From JBGPTK01 sp963797765 (lineage in GTDB: Bacteria > Acidobacteriota > Terriglobia > Acidiferrales > UBA7541): a stretch of DNA of 64,000 nt. Positions within the stretch are counted from its first letter, which is position 1; the number at the start of each line of letters is the position of its first letter. Below the pieces are notes generated by a model, which was given only the letters and a program-made list of their open reading frames with translations, was not told the origin of the DNA and did not search any database. Location: contig CAWCQU010000003.1 in the NCBI GenBank assembly GCA_963797765.1, positions 2,155,446 through 2,219,445 of the forward strand, read 5' to 3'. This document shows positions 54,845 through 62,944 of the stretch, piece after piece. The position numbers and the translations under genes were made by a program.

Positions 54845-55882
54845 ATGTGCTGTCTTCAGGAAACAAACACGCAGCAACAGATGAGCCTTTTTTATCGCCA
54901 GGTTTTCGACCGGTTGCGATCGCTGCCAGGAGTGGAAGCCGCCAGCGCCACCACCGGCCTGCCATTGCGGCAGTTTGACGGCGCCGGCTCTCCCTTCGTA
55001 ATTCAAGGCCGGCCAGTTCCCAATCCCGGCCACGAAACCCTTTCCGATTCGCGCCTCGTCGAACCGGATTTTTTCAATACCATGCGCATTCCCATGCTCC
55101 GCGGGCGCGCCTTCACGCAGACGGACGATGAAACTCATGCGCTGGTTGCCGTCATTAACGAAACCATGGGGCACCGTCACTGGCCGGGCGGCGATCCCGT
55201 GGGCCAGCAAATCCAGCTTGTGAATTTGCGGCCACTCGGACGCTGGTTCACCGTCGTCGGGGTCGCCGCGGATTCGAAAGACCGCGGATTGGGGAAAGAG
55301 ACTCGGTCTACCGTTTATTTAAGCGATTTACAAAACGCCGTTCCGGGTTCCTATTTGCTGGTGCGCACCAAAGGTGATCCGCACTTGCTAGCGGCGGTCG
55401 TGCGGCAGACCGTTCGTTCGATCAATCAGGATGTTTGGGTTGCCAATGAGCGAACCTTTGATGAAGTTCTGGCCCGATCGCTCTCGCCGCAACGATTCTC
55501 CGTCACTCTACTGATCGTGTTCGCCTTCCTGGCTTTGGTGCTGGCATCGATTGGAGTGTATGGCGTCACCGCATACACCGTAGCGCAACGAACCCATGAA
55601 ATCGGCCTTCGCATGGCCTTGGGCGCCGGTCCGCGAGACATCGTGAGGCTCATTGTTGGCCAGGGTTTGCGCTTGGCATTAGCCGGTATTGCTGCCGGCT
55701 TGATCGGCGCTCTCGCGTTGATGCGCTTGATGACCAGTCTCTTCTTCGGCGTCAGCCCGCACGATCCGTTCACCATGATTTTCACTTGCGCCGCGCTGTC
55801 CGCCGTTGTGCTGCTCGCCTGCTACCTGCCCGCGCGCCGCGCAATGAAAGTCGATCCCATGGAGGCGCTGCGCTACGAATAA
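54845..55882 (+). CDS. ADOP-type ABC permease, C-terminal fragment
   Basis: Between 54632 and about 54855 the gene runs in one frame (DSLREGGRGAHGSVRDRAAR, GEIALAVVLLAGTALLIESF). A single missing base near 54860 (TTCAGG for TTCCAGG) then shifts it to this frame, which reads ETNTQQQMSLFYRQVFDRLR, the second periplasmic domain (AFTQTDDETHALVAVINETM) and the last three helices (LLIVFAFLALVLASIGVYGV...), ending in PMEALRYE, a typical ADOP terminus. The ATG at 54845 is an accident of the shift. Together with 53147-54577 it is one permease of about 880 residues; no ATPase subunit is nearby, as usual for ADOPs. Confidence 0.8.
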   Translation: MCCLQETNTQQQMSLFYRQVFDRLRSLPGVEAASATTGLPLRQFDGAGSPFVIQGRPVPNPGHETLSDSRLVEPDFFNTMRIPMLRGRAFTQTDDETHALVAVINETMGHRHWPGGDPVGQQIQLVNLRPLGRWFTVVGVAADSKDRGLGKETRSTVYLSDLQNAVPGSYLLVRTKGDPHLLAAVVRQTVRSINQDVWVANERTFDEVLARSLSPQRFSVTLLIVFAFLALVLASIGVYGVTAYTVAQRTHEIGLRMALGAGPRDIVRLIVGQGLRLALAGIAAGLIGALALMRLMTSLFFGVSPHDPFTMIFTCAALSAVVLLACYLPARRAMKVDPMEALRYE

Positions 55883-55904
55883 TCACCCGCGAAGAAATCC
55901 GCTA

Positions 55905-56522
55905 TCACGCAGTGTCTTCCCGGACGTAGCCAGGTTGTCGAGCACGGGCGCGCTTGGGAAATTCACGCTCCAGTTTTCGCAGCCAGCGTAGCTCCAATTT
56001 AAATTGCTGGATCGCCAGCGCGAGCATCCACACTGCTTCGTGATAAGGATGTCCCACCTCCGTCAGCACGCTTCGCAGCGTTTCCTCCTCGCGCGCAATT
56101 TCCGACTGCAAGAACTTGCGCCGCCGTTGAATCTGAGTTCGCACTGTCCCCGGCCGCGCTTGCCACGAGAGCGCAAGCCAGGCCAGAAACAAGGGGCGCT
56201 CGCGCTGGTTGGTCCAATCTTCCCGTTCCAGCGCCCCTGCTAGAGCCGCGCGGCCCTTGGCCGTGGTTGCAAAAACGCTTCGTTCCGGACCGGCAGCGGC
56301 CTCCGCGCTTTTGATCCTTCGAAGCAGCCCGCTTCTCGCAAGTTTCTCGAGCGAATAATAAACCTGCGGCCGCGAAATACCTGCCCAATCGCGCGCCTGG
56401 CGCCGTTCCAATTCCAGATTCGCCTGGTACCCGTGCATCGGCCGCTCCGCCAGCAGGCTCAGCAGAACCAGGTCAGGCGTCGTCAGCGTCACCGGCCGTT
56501 TATTTTCTCTCTTTGCGCCCAC
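55905..56522 (-). CDS. PadR-family transcriptional regulator with extended C-terminus
   Basis: The protein has an N-terminal PadR winged helix (TPDLVLLSLLAERPMHGYQA, SRPQVYYSLEKLARSGLLRR) and a longer helical C-terminal part (RREDWTNQRERP-like, FLQSEIAREEETLRSVLTEV) like the Vir-type PadR subfamily. I start it at GTG 56522 because AAAGGAG lies 4 bases upstream; the ATG at 56618 would overlap the Cdd1 gene by 119 bases. With GTG it overlaps the Cdd1-like stop by 23 bases, so both are co-translated. It likely controls the divergent VOC gene through the operator at 56836-56854. Confidence 0.85.
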   Translation of the reverse strand: MGAKRENKRPVTLTTPDLVLLSLLAERPMHGYQANLELERRQARDWAGISRPQVYYSLEKLARSGLLRRIKSAEAAAGPERSVFATTAKGRAALAGALEREDWTNQRERPLFLAWLALSWQARPGTVRTQIQRRRKFLQSEIAREEETLRSVLTEVGHPYHEAVWMLALAIQQFKLELRWLRKLEREFPKRARARQPGYVREDTA

Positions 56523-56793
56523 GGCTCTCCTTTCGTTTGCGGCTCCAATACCACCACTGGCACTGCTCCGCCGGCAAGCGCGGATTGCGCGCTTGCGCCA
56601 CCGCCGCCGTAAAAACATCCAGACAGCAAATATCGTATGCCTGTCCCGTCACGCGGCACAGCCTCTCATAAAGACGCTTTGGATTCATCCGCGCAAGCTG
56701 GCGCACGCTGCGAATTTCAAGAATTTCGAAATCGCGCATCATGGCCGGCCCAATCGAAATCAAGTCCTGCAGCCGCGCTTCTTTCTTCTCCAT
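56500..56793 (-). CDS. Helix-hairpin-helix (Cdd1-like) protein
   Basis: The 97-residue protein has two helix-hairpin-helix-like units (LQDLISIGPAMMRDFEIL, SVRQLARMNPKRLYERLC), a Cys-rich stretch with DICCLDVFTAAVAQARN and a Trp-Tyr-Trp end (QWWYWSRKRK). This is the so-called pathogenicity locus Cdd1 family, found in many non-pathogens and probably DNA-binding. AAGGAGGATTTT precedes the ATG at 56793, which decides the start. It is the first gene of a unit with the PadR regulator and faces the VOC gene across a palindrome. Confidence 0.85.
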   Translation of the reverse strand: MEKKEARLQDLISIGPAMMRDFEILEIRSVRQLARMNPKRLYERLCRVTGQAYDICCLDVFTAAVAQARNPRLPAEQCQWWYWSRKRKESRGRKERK

Positions 56794-56803
56794 AAAATCC
56801 TCC

Positions 56804-56832
56804 TTGACGATTTGAAGATCTTCGCATATCCT
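56804..56832 (+). promoter_or_regulatory. Sigma-70-type promoter of the VOC gene
   Basis: TTGACG (56804-56809), a 17-base spacer and TATCCT (56827-56832). The expected start of transcription (about 56839) lies inside the palindrome that follows. Confidence 0.5.
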
Positions 56833-56835
56833 CAT

Positions 56836-56854
56836 CTAGTCTAGTTTAGACTAG
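56836..56854. promoter_or_regulatory. Probable PadR operator between divergent genes
   Basis: CTAGTCTA-GTT-TAGACTAG is a perfect 8-bp inverted repeat. It sits 42 bases from the Cdd1-like start and over the predicted start of the VOC-gene transcript, in the only gap between the divergent units, which is the natural place for the neighbouring PadR to act. Confidence 0.55.
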
Positions 56855-56880
56855 CTGGCAACACAAGAGGAGATTTCGAC

Positions 56881-57009
56881 ATGCGCCTCGCTTCCCTATT
56901 CGCGCTTTTGCTTTCGCTTTTTGCAGCACCCGTTTTTCCCCAACAAAAAACAAAGGAGAGTAATTCCCGTGAATATAAAGAAAATCACGCCCGTTTTGTA
57001 TGTCGATGA
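56881..57009 (+). CDS. Signal-peptide mini-ORF before the VOC gene
   Basis: A 42-residue frame with AAGAGGAGA at ideal distance starts MRLASLFALLLSLFAAPVFPQ, a good export signal, then runs out of sense. It overlaps the VOC start. If one A is removed from the AAAAAA run at about 56945, the signal peptide reads straight into KQRRVIPVNIKKITP and the VOC domain, so either this is a leader peptide or the real gene is an exported VOC protein of about 160 residues. Confidence 0.4.
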   Translation: MRLASLFALLLSLFAAPVFPQQKTKESNSREYKENHARFVCR

Positions 57010-57367
57010 AATCGAACCCTGCATGAAATTCTGGATGGACCGTCTCGGCTTTGAAAAAACCGCGGAAGTCCCGGACGGTGGCAAGCTCGGCTTCGTCGCC
57101 TTGCAAAAAGGAAATGTCGAGATCATGTACCAGACGTTTGCCAGCCAGAAGAAAGACACGTCCACGGTTACCGCCGATATTTCCGGCGGCCACACCTTTC
57201 TCTATGTCGAAGTGGATAAGCTCGACGCCGTGATTCAAGCGATGAAGGGCGCGGAGATCGCGGTTCCGGTGCGCACCACCTTCTACGGAGCGCGCGAACT
57301 CGGCGTCAAGGATCCTGCCGGCCACATCCTTGTGTTCGCGGAATTTGCGGCTGCGGCGCAGCACTGA
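56969..57367 (+). CDS. VOC (glyoxalase-like) family protein
   Basis: A 132-residue VOC domain: ITPVLYVDEIEPCMKFWMDR, then LGFEKTAEVPDGGKLGFVAL, FLYVEVDKLDAVIQAMKGAE and ARELGVKDPAGHILVFAEFA, the paired beta-alpha-beta-beta-beta modules. The metal ligands of true glyoxalases are not all evident, so antibiotic-binding or other functions are possible. GTG at 56969 has AAAGGAG at good distance; the frame is open to 56921. It may really begin at the signal peptide at 56881 (see that entry). Expression is probably controlled by the divergent PadR. Confidence 0.85.
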   Translation: MNIKKITPVLYVDEIEPCMKFWMDRLGFEKTAEVPDGGKLGFVALQKGNVEIMYQTFASQKKDTSTVTADISGGHTFLYVEVDKLDAVIQAMKGAEIAVPVRTTFYGARELGVKDPAGHILVFAEFAAAAQH

Positions 57368-57505
57368 GGCCGCCGCGTTTCTTAGGTGGCGAAGACAATC
57401 AGCAAAACCCGGCTGCCTCCGGCCGATTAGCAAGATTCGAGAAGTTACGTCCGGCGGGATGTGCTCTACTGGCCTGGACCAATTCCTCGAACACGGAGCC
57501 GCGCA

Positions 57506-59002
57506 ATGTCTGATTCGATTCGCCGCAGAAGTTTTCTGGCTCTTGGCGCTGGCGCCGCTGTAGCCGCCACCATTCCCGCCAACCTATATGCTGCTCTTTC
57601 CGTCACCGGCGCATCGGGAGGGGGCAACACGAGCGTTGACGCTGGAGCAAGCGCCGTAATCGATCTGAAAAGTGAAACCGACCCGTACCGCCGCGCCGTG
57701 ATCGACGGAGACTTGCCGGTGGTCAAACAGCATCTCGAGAAGGATCCCGGACTTCTATACGCGCGCGATGCGCAGGGCCAATCGGTCTACTTGCTTGCCG
57801 CCTTTGCCGGTCAACCCGCAGTGATGGCTTTGTTCGAATCGAGAGGACTGGTGCTCGATATCTATGAAGCCGCGGCAGGCGGAAAGACCGATCGCATCAA
57901 CGAACTACTGCGGCCCGCTCCCGGACTGGTAAAAGCGCCCAATGTGGCCGGCGATACGCCGCTGCATGCGGCCGCGCTTGCCAGCCAATCTAAATCGATC
58001 GACAGCATGATTTCCCCCGGGCCCGATTACACAATCCCCAATCCCAAGCGGAAGAATGCCACCGCCGCTCATATCGGATTGCAATCCCCGCAGCGGGAAG
58101 CCGCTGAAGCCATGGCATTCACCATGATTGGCAACGGACTTAATCCCAATCTTGCCACCACGGACGGAAATACAATTCTGCACTGCGCCGCGGTAGCCGG
58201 ATATCCGCGAGTAATTCGCCTGCTGCTTCAGAAAGGCGGCGACGCCGGGGCGCGCAACGCGGCAGGGCAAACACCGCTCGATATCGCCACGCAAGGCAAG
58301 AAGAGCGATGCCGCGGAGTTGTTGCGCAATCCCGACTCGATTCCAAAAGACTATTACGCGCACCGGTACGCCTATGATTCGAAGTTTGGTGCATTGAAGC
58401 GTGATGATACCGAAGGCTTGCCGACGGAATTCGTTAATTCATTCACGATCGTCTCGCACTTTGGTTTCGATCGCGTGAAGCAATGGGTGAAACTCTGTCC
58501 AGAGCTACTCAATACCCGGGCCGCATGGGACGAATTGCCTGTCGAAGCCGCCGCGCACATGGGCCGCGCGGATATCGGCGGGCATCTGCTCGATCTCGGA
58601 GCATCCTATTCAATCTGCACAGCGACCGTCTTCGGTTCGCTTGATGACGTAAAGCGGCTGCTGGCCGAGGACTCGCGGCGAATCCATGAGCGCGGAGCCC
58701 ACAGCTTCCCGCTCTTGTGGTACACCGCGTTCGGCACGCCCAAAATTGAAGCTGCGGAGTATCTGATCCACATGGGAGCCGACCCGAACGAAGATATGCG
58801 AGGACGGACAGCGCTTCATATCGCGGCTTCGTCAGGGCATTTGGAACTCTGCCGATTCTTTCTGGAAAAAGGCCTGGATCCGCTTCAAAAAGGCACAAAC
58901 TTTCAGGGAACTCAGGATGCCGTGGAAGCTGCCGATGCATCAAAACATCCCGAAGTGGCCGCAATGATGCGCGAATGGACCAGCCAAAAATCCTCACACT
59001 AG
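57506..59002 (+). CDS. Tat-exported ankyrin-repeat protein
   Basis: The 498-residue protein has a twin-arginine signal (RRRSFLALGAGAAVA) and two clusters of ankyrin repeats: about 75-265 (DTPLHAAALASQSKSIDSMI, TILHCAAVAGYPRVIRLLLQ, GQTPLDIATQGKKSDAAELL) and about 370-480 (PVEAAAHMGRADIGGHLLDL, GRTALHIAASSGHLELCRFF). No enzymatic domain is seen. Such exported ankyrin proteins usually make partner contacts in the periplasm. CGGAG precedes the ATG at 57506; the frame is open to 57461. Confidence 0.85.
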   Translation: MSDSIRRRSFLALGAGAAVAATIPANLYAALSVTGASGGGNTSVDAGASAVIDLKSETDPYRRAVIDGDLPVVKQHLEKDPGLLYARDAQGQSVYLLAAFAGQPAVMALFESRGLVLDIYEAAAGGKTDRINELLRPAPGLVKAPNVAGDTPLHAAALASQSKSIDSMISPGPDYTIPNPKRKNATAAHIGLQSPQREAAEAMAFTMIGNGLNPNLATTDGNTILHCAAVAGYPRVIRLLLQKGGDAGARNAAGQTPLDIATQGKKSDAAELLRNPDSIPKDYYAHRYAYDSKFGALKRDDTEGLPTEFVNSFTIVSHFGFDRVKQWVKLCPELLNTRAAWDELPVEAAAHMGRADIGGHLLDLGASYSICTATVFGSLDDVKRLLAEDSRRIHERGAHSFPLLWYTAFGTPKIEAAEYLIHMGADPNEDMRGRTALHIAASSGHLELCRFFLEKGLDPLQKGTNFQGTQDAVEAADASKHPEVAAMMREWTSQKSSH

Positions 59003-59047
59003 TCAAAATCGTTCGCCGCGGAGACTTGCCTCGAATGCAGAAAAGTG

Positions 59048-59084
59048 GGCTAGCTTTGCCTATCTGCAGATGGCTAGCTTTGCC
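59048..59084. repeat. 13-bp direct repeats
   Basis: GGCTAGCTTTGCC occurs at 59048-59060 and 59072-59084 in the gap upstream of the three-repeat protein. A further pair, CAGTCAGCTAA, lies at 59120-59130 and 59226-59236. They could be regulator sites for the gene at 59284. Confidence 0.35.
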
Positions 59085-59283
59085 CAGCTACTCTCGTGAA
59101 AAAAGATAGCTCCCCCGGACAGTCAGCTAAGTCTTTTCATTGGTGCATGCTCAACTATTATTGCAGCCGATCGAGGTTGGCAATTCACTTGCCACGATAA
59201 TTCGGACAAAGCGGCAACTGAAGTTCAGTCAGCTAAATGCCGATAGGTCTAGGGAAGGAGCACTTCCCTTCAAGGGGGTATCA

Positions 59284-59826
59284 ATGTCGGTGTCGGGCAT
59301 CTCGAGCAGTAATCTTCTTGATTTCATCTCCCAGAGCGTCCAGACCAAAGCTCAGCAGGTTCAGAAAGAGTTTCAGCAACTGGGCCAAGATTTACAATCT
59401 GGGAATCTATCTGCGGCACAATCGGATTTTGCCACTTTGCAACAATCCAGCCCGCAGGCGAACTCAACTTCATCGTCACAGAGCAGCAACCCCATCGCGC
59501 AGGCATTCAACCAACTCTCGCAGGATCTCCAATCGGGGAACGTATCTGCTGCTCAACAAGACTTCACGACGATTCAACAGGACTTTCAAACTCAGGCGGC
59601 ACAGGCACAAGGACACCATCATCATGGTGGCGGCGGAGGCGTAGCCAGTACGATTAGTCAGGAGTTCACGCAATTGGGCCAGGCCCTGCAATCTGGCAGT
59701 TTGTCGTCCGCTCAGCAGGCCTATAGCACATTGCAGCAGAGCTTCCAGCAAGTTGTCCAAAACAGCGTCCTGCAGTCGTTGGAATCGTCCCAGTCCGGTT
59801 CGAATAGCATTTCTGTAAACGTCTGA
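59284..59826 (+). CDS. Gln/Ser-rich protein with three internal repeats
   Basis: The 180-residue protein has no signal peptide and consists mostly of three copies of a roughly 25-residue unit: FQQLGQDLQSGNLSAAQSDF, FNQLSQDLQSGNVSAAQQDF and FTQLGQALQSGSLSSAQQAY, each followed by xTLQQ/TIQQ. The repeats should form amphipathic helical pairs. Between copies 2 and 3 is GHHHHGGGGG, a possible metal site or flexible hinge. GGGGGTATC precedes the ATG at 59284; an in-frame upstream extension to 59140 looks non-coding. Function unknown. Confidence 0.7.
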   Translation: MSVSGISSSNLLDFISQSVQTKAQQVQKEFQQLGQDLQSGNLSAAQSDFATLQQSSPQANSTSSSQSSNPIAQAFNQLSQDLQSGNVSAAQQDFTTIQQDFQTQAAQAQGHHHHGGGGGVASTISQEFTQLGQALQSGSLSSAQQAYSTLQQSFQQVVQNSVLQSLESSQSGSNSISVNV

Positions 59827-60238
59827 TCGCATTCCGATCTAATCCGAACGCCATTCCGGGGGACAGAGAAACTAGTTTTCCCATCCTCCGGAATCGGCTT
59901 CACTTCTGAATCGAAACCTCGCCCAACCCCGGCCGAATCCTCGTGGCCCAGCCCTCTCCACGCGCTGGCGGCATCGCTTGGCCCAGGCGGAGCCTGCCCG
60001 CCAACCATTTTGAGCAAAACTGCTTCTATTCACCTAAGCGGAGCTTCCCTGTTATCCTTAGGCGGGCTTGCGGATGATTCGCTTGCTGGCGAACGCGTCA
60101 TTATCTTTGGGGTTGTAGACGCTGGGCCGCACGGGGAAGTCAGGCTATACTCGGCATCCGAAAAAAGGATGCGCCGCCTGCCTTACGCTCAACTATAAAG
60201 CGAGTCGCAACCAAATTTTGCCAATTTCAGGAGATCAC
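59827..60238. other. Intergenic region upstream of the OmpH/Skp gene
   Basis: A 62-codon open frame with TTG start (60010-60198) lies here without a ribosome site and I do not accept it as a gene. GCATCC-GAAAAAA-GGATGC at 60154-60172 forms a small hairpin. No clear promoter pair was found apart from a TATACT at 60146-60151. Confidence 0.5.
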
Positions 60239-60850
60239 ATGTCAGTTTTGACGAATTCGAAGAAGCGTATTTTGGGCCTTTCCCTGGTCCTGATCATTTG
60301 CCTTTCCATTGCCGCGTTTCGGCACGTTTCTGCAAAGGCCGTAGCCAATCCTGCGCCGTCGACAGAAGGAGCCAAGACGGGCATCCTCAGCATGCAAGAA
60401 GCGCTGGCCACCACCAACGAAGGCAAAATCGAATTTGGCGCATTGCAACAGCGATTCGCCCCAAAGCAGGAAGAAATCAAGGCGCAAGGCGCGGAAGTGG
60501 AAAACCTGAAAAAAAAGCTGCAAGCTCCGGGAATCACTGAAGCAGAGCGCAAGAGCCTGAACGCAACCATCGATGCCAAGCAGAAAGCATTGCAGAAAAG
60601 TTTCGCCGCCGCCCAGGCGGAATTTCAGCAGGCGGAACGTGAAGTGGTGAATCGTTTGGGGCAGAAGATGATGGTCACCTTGGATAAATACGCCAAGGCC
60701 AACGGCTATTCGGTGATCCTGGATGTTTCCTCGGAAACCACTCCAGTACTCTGGGCGTTGCCCACTGCAAATATCACGAAAGATGTAGTGGATGCTTATA
60801 ACGCGGAAACAGCGCCGGCTGCTGCTCCCGCTCCAGCACCCAAACCTTAA
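60239..60850 (+). CDS. OmpH/Skp-family periplasmic chaperone
   Basis: The 203-residue protein has a signal peptide (GLSLVLIICLSIAAFRHVSA), then a start GILSMQEALATTNEGKIEFG, a charged coiled-coil middle (EEIKAQGAEVENLKKKLQAP and AQAEFQQAEREVVNRLGQK) and the C-terminal KYAKANGYSVILDVS block of the OmpH/Skp family, followed by an Ala/Pro tail. Such chaperones hold unfolded outer-membrane proteins in the periplasm. CAGGAG precedes the ATG at 60239. Two strong hairpins follow the gene. Confidence 0.88.
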   Translation: MSVLTNSKKRILGLSLVLIICLSIAAFRHVSAKAVANPAPSTEGAKTGILSMQEALATTNEGKIEFGALQQRFAPKQEEIKAQGAEVENLKKKLQAPGITEAERKSLNATIDAKQKALQKSFAAAQAEFQQAEREVVNRLGQKMMVTLDKYAKANGYSVILDVSSETTPVLWALPTANITKDVVDAYNAETAPAAAPAPAPKP

Positions 60851-60892
60851 GATCAGTTTTCAACGAATTTGCCGCAAAGGCAGAGCGAATTT

Positions 60893-60943
60893 GGCTGCCT
60901 CGCATGCGCCGGAGGCAGCCGCGCATCAGCCATGCGGATGCGC
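60893..60943. repeat. Two consecutive perfect hairpins
   Basis: GGCTGCCTC (60893-60901) pairs over a 10-base loop with GAGGCAGCC (60912-60920); directly after it GCGCATC (60921-60927) pairs over a 9-base loop with GATGCGC (60937-60943). They lie 43 bases after the OmpH/Skp stop and probably mark its mRNA 3' end; no T-tract follows. Confidence 0.55.
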
Positions 60944-61044
60944 GGGCGTTCAGTTTCCGCTCATTGACAGCGCGGACATGCCACAGATATTGGCGGACGA
61001 TGGCAGGCTGACGCATCGCAACACTCGATTCCGATATCTCCGAG

Positions 61045-61504
61045 TTAATGAATCTTAAATTCAGAACGCATGAACCGCTTCACCCCTTCTCTTCCTCTCA
61101 GCTTCAGCCACAGTGGGCCATTGTCTCGTTCGACTTGTATTTCGAAATCAAAAAATGGGCAGCACTTGCTTTCCGCGGAAATCCATTCCGCTAGCTCAGC
61201 GAGAGATAATTTCCCGTTCTGCAAACGGAAAGCGAAACCGTCCGGGATTTCCTTCGTCTCGAGTTTTGCTTCAGCGAGCTTTCCGGTGAGTTCGCTTGTG
61301 CCGCTCCCGTTCTGCTTTTGTAAGAGCGTTCACATTGCAGTAGAATCCGGTCTCTTCCATCAAAGTGATCCCACTTCGATTCGCCGATGTGGGATCTGCT
61401 TTCCACGTGCGGGCAAACTGCATACCCGCCGCGCCGGTCGTGAGGGCCGCCAAAGCTACAGTTGCGAATACGACGCGGACGATGCCTGCATTCTCTTTTT
61501 CCAA
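61045..61504 (-). pseudogene. Hypothetical exported or membrane protein (one apparent indel)
   Basis: From a TTG at 61504 with CAGGAG upstream, the frame encodes an N-terminal hydrophobic segment (VRVVFATVALAALTTGAAGM) and then FYCNVNALTKAERERHK before stopping at 61271. One frame over, ELTGKLAEAKLETKEIPDGF, LSLAELAEWISAESKCCPFF and DFEIQVERDNGPLWLKLRGR continue to a stop at 61045. The join falls at AAGCGAAC near 61290, where two bases (AAGCGCGAAC) are missing. Corrected, it is a single 153-residue protein with a conserved-looking Cys-Cys pair. Function unknown. Confidence 0.6.
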
Positions 61505-61750
61505 TTCCGTTCTCCTGGATCATCTGGGATCGTCTAACGAATAAATCGTACAAGTTAAAGTTAACTTTAAGTCAAACGGTTTTTGTGGCGTGAAACCGAA
61601 GTTCGCCAAGGGGGTTACTTCTCAAGAACATCGCCAAGTGTGCCAACTCTAATCTTGCTAGCATTAGCTTAAGACTTTTGGCGATGCATTCTGATCTCGG
61701 GAGCTATTCACATTCATACGTCTCTATCTACGCGTGCATCTGAGGAAATT

Positions 61751-62944
61751 GTGCCTGAGACGATTTCCCAACCGTCTGTCGTTGTCAGGATGGGCGGTTT
61801 AGAGATTGTTGAGGAAGTTGCGGCGGAGTGGCAGCGACTGTGCGACGAAACCCTTTCGAGGGAACCGTTTCACCGGCCGGAATGGATCCTGGCGTATCTG
61901 CGTGCCTTCGCGCCAGAGGCCAAAGTTATCGTGTTGTCGGCCTGGGCAAATGGACATTTACGCGGAGTGCTGCCGCTTGTCCGGGGGACAAAAAGAATCT
62001 GCGGACTGCCCGTATCCACTTTGACCTGCCCAGCGAACGTCCACTGCTCTCGATTTGGGATGGTGCATTGCGGAGGAGAAGAAGGGGCGGCGGTGTTGTG
62101 TTCGCTCTGGCAACACGTCAAAACAATTCCCGGCTGGGATATGTTCGCTGCTCCCATGGTGCCCGAAGGAAACGGAATTGATCGGCTTATTCCCTTCGCG
62201 CTCGCCGATGGATATTTGACTGCACGCCAGCGGAGCTGGCAAGCGCTGTACCTGCCATTGGATTCGAGTGATACCGCGCAGCCTGCCTGGTTGGCGGAGA
62301 CTCGTCCCAAATTCCGAAAAAATCTACGTCGCACACTTCGCCAACTGGAAGACCTTGGAACCGTCTTGATGCGTCATTGCAACACCGCCGATCCCAAGGC
62401 GCTGGAGGATTTTTACCGGCTGGAAAGTTCCGGCTGGAAAGGAAAACAGGGAACCGCCATCGCCTGCGATCCTAAGACGCGGCAGTTCTACGATGAAATT
62501 GCCCAGGCGGCTGCTCGCCATGATTATCTGTCGCTGGATTTTCTGGAGTTGAATGGAAAACCAATTTCGGCATTCCTCGGATTCAACTATGCAGGGTGCT
62601 ATTTTCTGACGAAGGCGGGATATGACGAAACTTACCAGCGTTTTGGAACCGGGCAGCTGCTGACCCACGAGATTCTGAAGCAATCGGAAATTCGTGGCAT
62701 CCGGGAGCTCGACTTCGTCGCCGCCGCGACTTGGGACGAAGGACGATGGGCAAGCGCGCGGCGAAATCATTACAAGATTTTTATTTTTCAAAAGGGCGCT
62801 TACGGCACGCTTCTCCATGCGCTGCGCATTACATGCCGGGAAGCTCTGAAAAAGATTTTGGGCAGAGCAGTGGATGAAACGAAACCGGCGGAGCTTCAGT
62901 CTCCGCCCGCTTCTCCGCAGAACGAATCGAAATCCGAAGAATAA
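61751..62944 (+). CDS. GNAT-family acetyltransferase (BioF2/CelD-like)
   Basis: The 397-residue protein has the FemAB/CelD-like double GNAT fold: EPFHRPEWILAYLRAFAPEA, then WANGHLRGVLPLVRG in the first half, and KFRKNLRRTLRQLEDLG, ALEDFYRLESSGWKGKQGTA and FLELNGKPISAFLGF in the second, the latter typical of Acetyltransf_6. Members act in exopolysaccharide or cell-wall assembly or transfer amino-acid groups. Start is GTG at 61751 after GAGGAAATT. The following ATP-grasp gene starts directly after its stop codon, so the two are one operon and probably one pathway. Confidence 0.85.
   Translation: MPETISQPSVVVRMGGLEIVEEVAAEWQRLCDETLSREPFHRPEWILAYLRAFAPEAKVIVLSAWANGHLRGVLPLVRGTKRICGLPVSTLTCPANVHCSRFGMVHCGGEEGAAVLCSLWQHVKTIPGWDMFAAPMVPEGNGIDRLIPFALADGYLTARQRSWQALYLPLDSSDTAQPAWLAETRPKFRKNLRRTLRQLEDLGTVLMRHCNTADPKALEDFYRLESSGWKGKQGTAIACDPKTRQFYDEIAQAAARHDYLSLDFLELNGKPISAFLGFNYAGCYFLTKAGYDETYQRFGTGQLLTHEILKQSEIRGIRELDFVAAATWDEGRWASARRNHYKIFIFQKGAYGTLLHALRITCREALKKILGRAVDETKPAELQSPPASPQNESKSEE

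Noticed and set aside
60010..60198. A 62-codon plus-strand frame with a TTG start
   Set aside because: No ribosome site, no family, weak composition; not enough to call a gene.
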